Shown here: positions 49,401 through 60,871 of the stretch, piece after piece | How the letters are laid out: each line of letters begins with the position of its first letter | Numbering within the stretch: position 1 is the stretch's first letter | Assembly: GCA_013399875.1 (NCBI GenBank) | Contig: VXAZ01018985.1 | Location: 1,414,693-1,478,692, forward strand | Length of the DNA stretch: 64,000 bases | Reading direction: 5' to 3' | Origin: Gymnorhina tibicen | Taxonomy: Eukaryota; Chordata; Aves; Passeriformes; Artamidae | Program-made: the position numbers and the translations under genes | Notes under the pieces: model-generated | What the model was told of the DNA's origin: nothing | Database searches by the model: none | Seen by the model: the letters and a program-made list of their open reading frames with translations, nothing else

Positions 49401-52400
49401 TTTTGTTAGTGATGCGTGCTACAGCCTGTAGAACATATAAATCTCCTTATTATCTGTAAGAGAACAAAATATATGCTGGTATCTTGTAGAGCACATTTAG
49501 GACATACTGAATGCAATTGCTGTGTAGTATTATTGGGAATTTAACTCAGATTGTATTGCAATCACAACCTAACTTGGCCAGAGGTAAGAGTTTTTGAAAA
49601 TTTCACCTCCTGAAAGTTGGTATAGTATAAAGCCTCTGTAAATTATTTTTTATGTACGTATATGTCTTTTAATGACATATAATTTTAGTCTTCTGTATTC
49701 AAATCTCTGATTTAAAAACTTAGTGCAAACTAAGGAATGTTTATATTTTACATATGCAATACATTAGTGCATGAAAATTAAACTGCCTCAAAATATAGCC
49801 CACATAACCCTACATAGTCATTTCATCGACTTTTTCTTTAGTTGCATTTCCTCATCCTTACAGTGACTATTAGCCATACTACACACAATTAATCCAAAAA
49901 AATTATCTAAAGTGATGCATATGAGAAACGATGACAGCACAAAATCATAAAAACATGTAAGTTAAAGTATTAACGTAATAATAGTGCACACTCTTGAATA
50001 ATTAATTGGATTTATATAAAATTAGATGGTTTTGCATGCAGAGGCTCAAATGCCATAAATTCAACAAGACTATAGATGGTTTAACTCACAAATTTGGACC
50101 CAGAATTTCACAGGAATGCTGATTTCAGAGTGCCTTACCTTTGTGGCATGTCTGTATTCTGCAGTGGGGTGGCAGTATCTTAGGAGGTAATGTTGGACAT
50201 CAGGCTGTGGTGAGGATGGAGCCTCCAGCAGAACGCGTGGAACATATTTAACTAAGACATCTTGGCATCAGCTTTAAACCAGCCCCAACCTGCAAGCTGC
50301 TTTCCAGCGGAGCTCTTTGTAAAAGATACACTGACCAGAAAGCCGTCTCTCCATGATGGTGATGTGATGGGGTGTGCCAGAACAACGGAGCAGGAGACAG
50401 TAATCCCATCCCCATGATCCCATCTCCCAGATCCTCATAATGCAGCTGAGGATCTCGAAGTGCCGCTTAAGGAGAAACAGGCTTAAATGGACAGTTGGCT
50501 TTCTGAGATGGCTGGAAGTCCCTGTCCTTCTCTTAATGTGCTGACAGTTGCCAACTTCTGTAGTGTTTTCCTTGTGCAGCCATTAACCACAGGGAAATGC
50601 GGTGAGAATACCCACACTTTGGGATGGCTGGAAAAGAGATTTTACATGATAATAGCACTCTGACACTCTAGAAATTATTGTGATCATTGCTTTGGAGAGA
50701 AAAGTAATTTTTGTCTTCTTTTTTTAAAATCTATTATTTGTAAGTCACATTAGACTTAAGGCCTAGCATCTCCCCACCTCCCACTCTGAAAAAATCTGTG
50801 GGGATAAACTACATCATCTGGAGGTCCCCTGACAACACCCTTGAGAAAGCTGAGGAATGATGCAGCTCCTGACAGCTGTTCCTGGGCTCTGCATCCCACA
50901 CATACCACCCAGTATCGCTCTGCAACCTCCCAGCAGGAGCAATGGGACAGAGCAGTCTGCCTTTGTCCCTTGCTGTCACTCCATGCTTACACATACCAGG
51001 GGTCCTGGCTGCAAAACAAAAGTGTTTTTGTCCCTTCTTGCACACAAAAATCATGAGATGTTTTGTATTCAAACAGGAAATTATAACATTAGGATGTAAC
51101 AACCCTCTCCTTAACTATGATTTAATCTAGATTAGTATGCTCTGATTGATGTCATTACTTAACCAATATGGAAATTTATGACATATGAATGGTAAGAAGC
51201 AACATTCACCAGTTTGAGTGGTGAATGTGACTTATAAATATAAAATACATCAGCCTTCACTGAAGGCTGTAGAGAATACAAAATGCAAGGGATGATCCCT
51301 GTCCCTGCCCTACAAATCTAATAAACTAAATACAAAAAAGACAAAACACCTGATGTGATGGATGAAATAACAAAGGGTAAAGGTGAGCTCATGACTGTGA
51401 ACAGCAGCAGCAGTCGTCTTAGATCTGAAGGACATTGACCTTGCTAGAGACAAAAGGCTGAAAATGTAGTGCTGAGGATGAGAGTGAGGGATATATCTCC
51501 TAACCAGAGCCTTTCCTGACACTTACAACTAGGTTGCAAATATCCAGCATATGACACCTTTATAATTCCTGTTTCCTTTGTAAACCATATTAAAGCTGCC
51601 AAAACAGCTAAACAGTCTATGCTATAATTTGAAAAATGCTTTAGTACTAAGCAGAAGATTTCATTTTAAATCACATGACAATATGGAAGTTATTAAAAAT
51701 GTTCTTGTTCACTGGACCTACTACTAATTGTGTTATTTGCATAAAAATAGATGCTGGATAAAAAATTATATGCAATTTGCTTTTGCAGAATGTATTCACA
51801 TACTAAATTTCAAAACACCCAGCAGTACAGGCACAGAGAAACCTTACTGTTCTGGATATTTACTAAAGCAAATTGACTTCTCTCAACATTAACTTCTGTG
51901 TTATCTGCACTGATTATCCTAAGAAATATATTTATTACAAGAACTTGAAAACAATGGTTTATTTTCTTTCATCTTACATGGAAAAGCTAATGTTGATTGG
52001 AAATACCTGTAGCATAGTTGAGGAATATGTATTTGCTTCTAGCTATAGTACAGCAATTTTTCACCAGCCTGACCAGCAGCAGGAGTGCGTGGTGATCTAA
52101 TTAGCAGGGTTCCATGGTATTTATTGTTCCCATTAGTGCAGCATGACAAACCAGGGCACGGCATTTAAATAGCTTGCCTAATGACAGGCAATATGTTTGC
52201 AGCAAAATCAGATAAGCATTGAGGAGTCAGAAACTCCTGGCTCTGAGTTTCATCCACTAGATCGCACTGCAATCAAATTTCCAGATGTCATTGAATTTCA
52301 GAGACTCAGAGGCAGACTCATAATGGATCTATGACATATCGATATTTGGATGGCTGGATAGGAACGCTGTGGGATTCACTCAAAAAACAAAGGAGCTTGG

Positions 52401-53990
52401 GGCTATGTATCTTGGGGCATCTAACTTGCTTTATAGGCTGGGCTTTATTCTCCAAAGCTTCTTTGGAAAGCTGAAAAGCCATGGTCGACATGGTTCATTA
52501 CAAAAATTACAATGTATGGGTTAGTATTTGTAATAGAAAATGACACCTTCCTCACAAATTTAAGTTCTATAATATTTTCATTTTTAAAGTAATAACATCA
52601 CAATAAATTTTCATATCAATGCAGTGTTCCTGGACACTTGTGGGCTGACATTTGTCATTTTGATATTTCACATAACAACTGGCAATCTAGCCAGGGGAAT
52701 GTACTGGGGGAAAGTACTGGGGAAAAGGTCATTACAATGAGGGGCATGGGATCACAGGCACACTGACAACAACAGGTCTCAAAGGTTTTATTTTAATATT
52801 GATTTTTTTAGATGTGTGAGTATTGGTTCCTCTTCACCATGCCCTGAGCTGCTTGCTCCCCATGCCTGCATGGACAGAAGTGAGGTTGCAGCCAGCACCC
52901 ATCGTGCATTTGCCTCTCCCCATATGGCATTCCAGTTGAGTGGCTGCACAGTTAAAATCTGAAGGAGGATTATTTAGAGAGTTCAGTTTCAAGGGTGAGC
53001 TCAAACCCAAGCTAAAATGACAGTACAAATATATCAGCCAGAACATCTCATTTCAGCCCAAGGTTTTTAAAAGCCTGTTACCCTCATGTTATTTTCAGAG
53101 AAAATGTCTAATGGAGACATGATATAGAACTCAAAATATATAAGACTGGCTGAAATGACTGGTGGAAATTCCAGTCTTTCATAATAGTGATCCATGGGTG
53201 TTTTTATCAGATGTTAGGCAACAGAAGACATATTTTGTTTGAAACAAATAGAAACAATTTATTATGGATTCTCTCAAGTTAAGATGCAGTTAAATTCTTC
53301 GAGTTACATGTGCATCAAGCACTTAATATTTTAAACACGCAAATACAGCAAAAATTTCAAGTGATACATTTTAGTAATTACAGGCAAGATTGTGAACAGG
53401 TTCACAACCAATGGGACATAAAGTACCTAAACAGACAGTTGAATTTATGGGCTGGTTGTAAGCCAAGCCTATATTTAAGTTTTATTGTGATAAATAGTGC
53501 TCCAGGGGAAGAGACATCTGCACATAGGAGGAGTTTAATTTGGGAGATTAACAGTGTTGAAGAATTATACTCCACGAATTTTCTGTCAGAAAGTTTTATA
53601 CATAGGCCATTGATCAAGCAAGAGGAATGATTTCTCAAACTATGCTGGTTACTCCTCTTTGCTTGAAATGTAAAATGGATAAAATATCAGCTGGAATGTC
53701 TGCAAGGTTTTAATTCCACTCAGTTTAGTATTTGATGACTATTAAGGGTAATTTTTCTGACAACAAAATTCAGATTTAATTGAAAGGAAAACACTCTCTA
53801 AACATAAAAAGCATCTTGCTTATACAGATAATGAGTAAATCACTGTGTAAATTTTCAGTGCCACAAAGAGAAGAAATGTTCTAGCTCTAGATAAGAAGTA
53901 GTGTCTACCTGTTGTGAAAAAACATGTTTCCATGTAAGGCTGTAAGCTTTCTCCGAGTTTTCCTTGTGCAGTGAGCAATGTAAAGCCTTT
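46405..53990. other. Long unique non-coding interval
   Basis: No gene or interspersed repeat recognised in about 7.6 kb. The interval 46405-46640 next to the CR1 copy is GC-richer but not CR1. A frame of 132 codons lies at 49033-49431, with an antiparallel open frame at 49138-49341; neither has a known domain. An eleven-base T run lies at 49007-49017. GC-richer patches lie at 50200-50540 and 50830-51020. The stretch 52085-52240 (TGATCTAATTAGCAGGG, CATTTAAATAGC) looks like conserved non-coding DNA, unverified. Confidence 0.55.
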
Positions 53991-54195
53991 CACAGAATCA
54001 CAGAATCACAAATTCAATTCGGTTGAAAAAGACCTCTGAGATCATCGAGTCCAACCTTTGACCAAACACCACCTTGTCAACTAGACTAGGTGCCACATCC
54101 AGTCTTTCCTTAAACACCTCCAAGGCTGCTCCACCCCCTCCCTGGGCAGTCCGTTCCAATGCTTGACATCCTTTCTGTGAAGAAATTCCTCCATT
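53991..54195 (-). mobile_element. CR1 LINE fragment, 3' end, antisense
   Basis: Starts CACAGAATCACAGAATCAC, the doubled terminal repeat, then GACCTCTGAGATCATCGAG and TCCAACC, GGTGCCACATCCAGTC, TTAAACACCTCCA and GTGAAGAAATTCC. About 200 bp remain before similarity stops. The subtype (GATCATCGAGTCCAACC, GTGCCACATCCAGTC) is the same as at 11998-12405. Frame broken. Confidence 0.94.
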
Positions 54196-54831
54196 CTACA
54201 GCAAATGCTTCCAGTGATGCTGCCAGCACGCTTTATCTCCATTGCCACTGTTGAAATCTGAGCAATCTCAACATTGACTCCTGGTGCAGGCATCCATTAC
54301 TGAGCTTCCTCCATCCAACAGCTGCTACTCAACTTTGGCCTCTGATACTCAACTTCTCTCTGCTTCCCCCACCTTCTTTCTTCACAAGCTTTATGTGCTC
54401 GGGCTTTTTTTAGCAAGAACTTTTCCCAAGATGAATCTTCAGTTAGTAGAAAGTTACCCAGGGCATCTGTTGCCATCAGATGGAAAAGAGTTGTTAGCAG
54501 GATATTGAAAATTATTGTCAGCTTGTCACACAGCCAAGGAAATCCTGGCAAATATCCTATCCCAGCATCTGAAAATAAGAGGCAGAGCCTCATCAGTTAT
54601 TCTCTTCACCCCATCAATTGCATGTATGTCCCCAAACTGACTGTGGAATCACACTTGAAGTCTGAATATTTTATTAATGGATTTATAGTCCATAAATATC
54701 TTCTGGAATTTGTGACAAATTGCCATGCATATGGGGGGTATACACGGCAATCTACAAAGGTAGCAGCATCATTGCATCCAACAGGATGGTGGTTAACCAT
54801 AAGCCCTATTCCCAGTGCTCTCCTGGAACTA
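54196..54831. other. Unique DNA left of the ERVL-like LTR
   Basis: No recognised repeat or gene. Frames of up to 119 codons overlap on both strands (54297-54593 minus, 54505-54864 plus) without motifs. The last five bases, AACTA at 54827-54831, are the left target-site duplication of the LTR. Confidence 0.6.
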
Positions 54832-55012
54832 TGTCCTGGGTTACAGTGTATTCTATTACCGTGAGCTGTTGAAACCAGGTGTAGCGATGTTCCTTGCCTC
54901 CTCCCTCTGGACTATCTCCTGTTAATGGGCCCATCAGTGCCTTGCCCTATGACTCACCATCCCATTGTGAGATGCTCTGCCCGGGGGGAAGGAACCAAGC
55001 ATTCCCACCGGG

Positions 55013-55018
55013 ATAAAA
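55013..55018 (+). promoter_or_regulatory. TATA-like box of ERVL-like LTR
   Basis: ATAAAA within CCGGGATAAAATC, about 180 bp after the LTR start. It is the only TATA-like motif in the GC-rich first half and would place transcription start near 55040-55050. Confidence 0.5.
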
Positions 55019-55079
55019 TCTGGGGCCTGGAACGGCAGAGGCAGCCTTACCTACTGGGATCCCAGAGGACAAGAACTAC

Positions 55080-55158
55080 ACCACTGGACTTTCCGAGGAA
55101 GACCAGACCCTCCTACAACACCACTGGACCTTCAGAGGAAGACCAGACCCTTCAACAG
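55080..55158 (+). repeat. 40-bp tandem duplication inside LTR
   Basis: Unit 1 is 55080-55119 and unit 2 is 55120-55158. Both begin ACCACTGGAC, share GAGGAAGACCAGACCC in the middle, and differ at a few positions and by one base in length. It may belong to the LTR family or have arisen in this copy. Confidence 0.88.
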
Positions 55159-55208
55159 AACCATCACTCCAGGAGGACTGCAGTCACCATCTAACTGGAC
55201 TGTTACCA

Positions 55209-55229
55209 ACCCCCTGATTATCAGGGGGT
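55209..55229. repeat. 9-bp stem hairpin in LTR
   Basis: ACCCCCTGA and TCAGGGGGT pair perfectly around a TTA loop. In the transcript of a plus-oriented LTR it would fold into a stable RNA stem in R or U5, just before the T-rich segment. A role in RNA 3'-end formation is possible but not shown. Confidence 0.8.
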
Positions 55230-55363
55230 CAGGTTTGTGCTCTGACCTTGTCATGGGGGTGGTTTTTTTCCACTATTGCATTTATTTTATTTTATTTTTC
55301 CTATTGAATTGTATTTCTGACTTGGAGTCTCTCACTAGTTTGCTTTCAAACTAGTACAAACTA

Positions 55364-56439
55364 CATCTATTTACTCATCAGCTCTCAGAAGTATCTGCTG
55401 AGATGGGTTTTTTCATAAATGTTCACCATCGAGGGTAAAAGGCAATAACACTACAGTTATAAAATCACACTTTAAACCCACACTACACAAATACAATATC
55501 CTTTGCCAAGCATCAATAAAATGAAACACAGGCAGCAAAGAACATGTGACTGTTTCACAAGGCCACTTTCTGTGACTGTAGGAAAAGTGACCAGTGATTC
55601 ATTAAAAATCATACATGCTTTCAGTAATGTGAAGGAAGCTGCAACTCTTCTACCTTTTGGTTGTAGCAAAGAATGATTTCTCAGGAATAAAATAGGCTGC
55701 CTGAACTTAAAAATCAAAAATGTTTCCCAGACATCTGAAGTAAAATATTTAAAAGGTTTACCAAGAAAGCCCTACAACCCCAGAAATGTCTTCTGCAGTA
55801 CAAATTCAATAGAAGTAGATATTGCACAAATTTAAAGCCAAGACAAACATTTTTCAAGGTCAAAGTTGGAAGCTAAATTTCATATGTTACAGCTTTATGG
55901 ATACGGAGTAGCCAGTTCACAGAAAACCTCTTGATAAACAAGAATGTATCCAGCTTCAGGACAGTACCAAATTACTATGTCATTTTCTTATGCAAAGAGG
56001 AAGATTTTAGATTTTAAAATATCAAAGAGAGGCAGTAGCAGTGATTTTTCTATCTACACAGGAAAATAATTTCGAAGTTTTTCATGAAGTAAAAAAAACC
56101 TTGACTTCAGGAAAAGAAAAAAAGGCTTAGGAACCCTAAATATTTACAGCATGGGTCAGGTTCATTAGGGATGGCTTTTTGTCATACTGATCACATGGTT
56201 TGCTGGAGATGCATAACATGTTGCATATATTTTAAAGATGTGGAGATGAAGCAATTTTATGGTCCAGATTAAGTTCTACATATACAAAAATGTTCCTACT
56301 TCACACAATAATAATCCAATATCTATTTAATATAAAAGGTAAGAACAACTTTCTGACCTTCCACAGTCAAAATATCCCACACTTTCAAAATGTTACGACA
56401 ATCAGCTAGAAAACAGGACCAGACTGATTCAGATGAAGC
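55364..56439. other. Unique non-coding DNA
   Basis: AT-rich single-copy DNA with no recognised repeat or gene. It starts immediately after the right target duplication of the LTR and ends at the next CR1 copy. Confidence 0.6.
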
Positions 56440-56580
56440 ACAGAATCATAAGAAATGTTTGTTGGAAGGGACCTCTGGAGCTCATCCACTCCAACTCCCT
56501 ACTCAATGCAAGGAAAACTTCAGAGCTGGTTCAGGGTACACAGGGCCTCACCAAGTCACATTCTGAAATTTGCACGGATA
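56440..56580 (-). mobile_element. CR1 LINE fragment, 3' end, antisense
   Basis: ACAGAATCATAAGAAATG, then TTGGAAGGGACCTCTGGAGC, CATCCACTCCAACTCCC and TTCAGGGTACACAGGGCC match antisense CR1 of the subtype with ACCTCTGGAGNTCATC. Only one terminal repeat is readable and the match fades near 56580. A 5'-truncated, diverged copy of about 140 bp. Confidence 0.85.
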
Positions 56581-59500
56581 TGTGACATGAGTGTGGGCAC
56601 TATAGCAACTGCCAAATTAAAAAACTAACCTCAGAAGTAATTAGATTTTCAGATAGTGAAGGATAGCATTTTCTTTTAAGTTACCAAAACAAATGTTCCT
56701 GCTTTTACTATGGCTACATTAATTATTAGTCCAGGATAGTAGGAGAGGTTCTGTAATGTGCAAATTTTTGTTTCTGCATATATCTACTTAAAACATGTTT
56801 TAGGGGCTTTATTTTAGAGGGACTAAATTAACATCTGGAGTCAATTAGGTACCTGTGGTACATTTTTTGAGTTAATTTTCAGCCAAGAGGAATAGAGCTT
56901 TTGCTATCAAATACTGTTGTGCGCTGTAAGCCAATTTGCTTAACAATACACCAGTTGAACCCAAAATACCTATGTAAATTCATCCACAGAATGCATTAAA
57001 TTCTTACTTACGGAGAGTTTACTTCTTACTTCTTACATGGTGAACCATATCATTTTATGTTCAATGGTACAGGCAATAAAATGTTTACAGTTTTATAGTT
57101 TTTGCATAATTGTGTAATAACTTCCTAATTTCCTTTCACTTTAACTATGGGAAAAGTCCTTAGACAATCCTTTCACACAATTTTCTTCAAAATATTGCCA
57201 AAGAACAACAAAAGAAAGCCATACACAAAAATTTGTATTTTGATTGAAACCAGTAAAACAATTTAAACTGATTCTGTGATTCTGATTTAGATCCAGTCTA
57301 CCTTCTCACAATAATTTCATATAGAAAGAGAAAAAGCATTATTGGAGTTATTCTTCAAACAAATCTCAAGTGGAATATATAAGCATTGAGAAGTTCTGCA
57401 AGGAAAATAGTCCCACTGACAGACTTGGAAGGGTACAAATTTATTTATTCAATTTTTGATTTCTGAATTCAGTCATGACAGATTTATTTCAAGACTGATT
57501 TTTTATTTTTTAAAGAAGAATTTTAAAATCTCAAAAGCATGTGAAAAATAAATGTAATCACCGCAAAATTTTAAAAGTACTTCTTGATAAATAGTTTATG
57601 ACTGATTTTGTTAGGAAGTTGTGTTACTGGGGAGTTTCAGCCTGGAGTTTCAGGTATGTATCACAAGATCCTATTGAGCATTAGAAGCTTTGAAGGTCAC
57701 AAGAAAACACTGGAAAACAGCTCTGTTTTCCTTGATTGCTGGAGGACCAGCTGTCCACTTAACCCAGGCAGGCACTTGTTGAATGCTATGGAGAATGTTC
57801 TGGCTCCTTGAGAAAGTTATTAGATTCATCACCCTTTAGTGAGGAATGCCTATTTGTTAATTTTAAGTATATTTAAGCTGTGTTAAATCATACCTAACTC
57901 AAACCAGATTTGCTTGGCTGCTTCTTAAGGTTTTTTGTAGGTTTTTGTTGTTTACTACTAACACCTATGCAGTCATCTGTCATTTCTTTCTAACAGTTAT
58001 TGTTCTTCACCACTACTTTGTTCATATTTTATTCCCATAATAAAGGTACACATTCACCCTCCTTAAAATATCCAGCTGGGCTGAGCTTATGTTTGATGTG
58101 TTAGTGCTAGTGAGCCTTGGCTCTTAAAATACTCCCCAATTTCTTATCGAATTTTTACACTGAATCAGATTGGGTTCAAAGTAGTTCTTTTTCACTGATG
58201 AAGAATTACACTATCAGAAATTTCTTTGGTGTAATACAGCATAACCATCTTTCCCAAGCCTAATGAAATCTATGTAATCTACAATTTATAACTTGTATAA
58301 CCTGTTTATTTCTGGTTACGTAACTTCAAATTGAAAACATTGCATACTAAAAATACAGTACAACTCTCGTGTGACTTATTTGTCTTAAAGTTACAATTTA
58401 AGGTGGTGAAAGCCTTTTAATGCAGGCCAAACACTATAGTTTGTATCTGAGATCTCAGGTAACCTCTACAGAAAGTTTCAGCTGTGCTGCTTTGGATGCT
58501 GAGATGGGGAGTAATTTCCGGAATGAATTTCCCCATTTCTTACTGCTGATTTCTGTGGCCGTCTGAGGCAGTGTGCAGAGTGCCTGCTCTTCACCCAGGA
58601 GAAGGCTGCTGCTGCAATGCAGCTGAATCAGCAAGGCTGGGGCAGCGGTTGTGCCCTGTGGGACAGGCAGAGGAACAGGGGCAGAGAGAGACCCCTCCTC
58701 CTACCTGCTGCCAGTGCTCCCATCCCTCTCCTCCACACCACTGTGCCCTTCTCGCTGAGCAGCTCTACATGTAGCACACAGGGCAGCAAGTGTGCCTGAA
58801 TGGTAGGGAATTCAGAGCAGCAGTCTCACACCAGTGCTTCAGCAATCTGCTCTGCATTGAAATATGTACATGAGGACATCATTTCTTAAGTGGTAATTAT
58901 CAGCAGCCCAAGGCAACAAATTAGAAATGGCTGTGATAAGGCTCAGCGGAAGGGAATGAAAGAAGCAGAGAGAATACTGGATGTGTGGAGGGTTTGTGCA
59001 GTAAAACCAGCATATGGGGGCATCTAAGCAATAGGACAAATTCCAGAAAACCTCAGAAGAAGGTACACTCAGGCTGGAGAAAGTGATAGGAAAGGACTGA
59101 TTTAGTGGCATAGTTAAGAAATTTAAATTTTTAACTCTTTCATGCAGTTGGGGAGGAATGTGATCGATTTACACTCTACATATACTTTTATTGTACCTTT
59201 TTGCTGGTCAGCCAGTATTTCAGAAAGCCTGACAAAGGCATGGTGTACAGTAGGAAAATTACTTATGGGACATTTGGGCTCAGCTGTTTTTGAGAGTATC
59301 TGAATCTTACGGGTAGACGGAGCATCAATAATATATTACTGTCATAAACCACTTATGGCATGAATGGGAAGTCTTTCTGCATTCACTATCTGCCAGTTTT
59401 ATTTGCTGATTTTTATGCAGGTCTATAAATCAATAAGATATTGATTTATTTGCCTCTGCAAAATATAAAAGAAGATTAATATGAATACTTCATTATTCAA

Positions 59501-60549
59501 TTTTTGTGTCACAGTCATTTTTTTCTCAAGTAGCCTGCTATTCTGAAAGATAAAATAGACCAACTAATTATTTATCCAAGATGATCATGCAAGGCAAGCA
59601 TTATCCCTTCTTTCTATGCAAAGAGTTTTAGGTCCAAAACCTGAAACCATTATCTGACACTGAGTAAAACAAAATACAGCAAAATATAACATAGTCATTG
59701 AAGAAAAATGGGTAAAATTACCTATAGGAGAAATATGTAATGGGGTTAGACGTCAGTGTCTGAGTCCTCAGGTTTGCATGGTGCAATAATCAAGGACAAG
59801 TGGAGGCCCCATTCCCAGAAAGTGGCCCTTCCTCAGCTTGTTTATGCCATGCTGTCCAGCCTTCAGTTGGCGTGTGGTAAATACAGCCTCCACCAGCACT
59901 TCTGTTCTCTTACATCTTGTAGAGAGATGAACAGTAGGCACATGCTTATTTTCAAATGAGCTGTCAGTTTTCATTTGTTATTAGAAGTCAACTTTCAGTT
60001 AACTTTAAATATCACTGGGTAAAAAACAGTCTGTAAGCCTTTATCTTGTTTATCCTTTTATCCATTTTGGGAAAATTCCACAGTTTTGATACATAAATTG
60101 CCTAACATATCTCAGAGACTCTGTAGACTTTGATCATAACTTGGCAGCACCTTATTTTCTATTATAAAGCTACAAAACTTTTTCCACAATGGATCCACAA
60201 TCCTATAGCTAAATTGCCATGCTACGTCATGGGAGGCCTGCTTCAGGTTAACAAATGACATCATGCATATGATGGCATTTAATAACAAGTCTTGGCTTTT
60301 GTTAGTAAATTGAGATGGGTTTATCACCATGAAGTCTAACCTGTCTATGGAAGCATTGCATTTTAACAGCTGAGATAGTTTTACTCTTGACATATAGAAG
60401 CAAATTTTTAGCTTATGGTCAGTTATAAACTGTACTTTATTTTCATACATTGTTCCAGCTCATCTCTAGTATTGACAAAGTTTCAGCAGGCTGGATTAAG
60501 ACATTAATGGCAATTGTGCAGCCATGGCTCACAACAATTCTACTGAAGA
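56581..60549. other. Unique non-coding DNA
   Basis: About 4 kb of AT-rich single-copy sequence without a recognised gene or repeat. A GC-richer patch at 58560-58800 produces overlapping short plus-strand frames with no motif. TGATTCTGTGATTCTGA at 57269-57285 mimics a CR1 end but has no CR1 body next to it. Confidence 0.6.
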
Positions 60550-60871
60550 TGCTCATGAGGAGGAGGGGCAGGCACTGATCTCCTCTCTGGTACCCAGCAA
60601 CAGGACCCAAGGGAATGGCCTGAAGCTGTGTCAGGGGAGGTTTAGGCTGGATATTAGAAGAAGATTCTTGACCCATTTGGTGTTTGGGCACTGGAACAGG
60701 CTCCCCAGGGAAGTGGTCACAGGACCAAGCCTGAAAGAGTTCAAGAACTGTTTGGACAGTGGTCTCAGGCACATGGTGTAACTCTTGGGGATGTTCTGTG
60801 CAGGGCCAGGAGCTGGGCTTGATGACCCTTGATGGTCCCTTCCAACCCAGCATATTCTGTGATTCTGTGAC
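60550..60871 (+). mobile_element. CR1 LINE fragment, 3' end, sense
   Basis: Starts near GAGGAGGAGGGGCAGGCACT and continues through well-preserved CR1: AGCAACAGGACCCAAGGGAA, GGAGGTTTAGGCTGGATATT, CACTGGAACAGGCTCCCCAG, AGGAGCTGGGCTTGATGACC and GGTCCCTTCCAACCCAGC, ending in ATTCTGTGATTCTGTGA. The terminal doubled repeat is intact and the coding frame is open, so this is one of the younger CR1 copies here. Its last 60 bp closely match the tail of the SINE at 13970-14110, which fits the idea that this CR1 subtype supplied the SINE's mobilisation signal. Confidence 0.96.
60556..60781 (+). pseudogene. CR1 reverse transcriptase C-terminal remnant
   Basis: The plus-strand frame gives LISSLVPSNRTQGNGLKLCQ near the start, then FRLDIRRRFLTH, HWNRLPREVV and FKNCLDSGLR, the last blocks of CR1 ORF2, and stops at 60779-60781 where the LINE ORF normally ends. 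The endonuclease and catalytic reverse transcriptase domains are absent. The upstream ATG at 60524 lies in flanking DNA and is not a LINE start. Confidence 0.88.

Larger units (their letters stand above)
54832..55358 (+). mobile_element. ERVL-like solo LTR (527 bp)
   Basis: Begins TGTCCTGGGTTACAG and ends TTTCAAACTAGTACA, so it has the TG...CA ends of an LTR. It is flanked by a perfect 5-bp duplication, AACTA at 54827-54831 and 55359-55363; five bases is the usual size for ERVL-type elements. In plus orientation CCGGGATAAAATC (55009-55020) is TATA-like, and the T-rich 3' part resembles avian ERVL LTR ends as I recall them. There is no clear AATAAA near the 3' end, so orientation is probable rather than certain. 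No internal viral region is present: recombination between two LTRs removed it. Contains a 40-bp tandem duplication and a hairpin, listed separately. Confidence 0.88.

Noticed and set aside
57269..57285. CR1-like terminal repeat TGATTCTGTGATTCTGA
   Set aside because: Neither side continues into CR1 sequence, so chance resemblance is the simpler reading.
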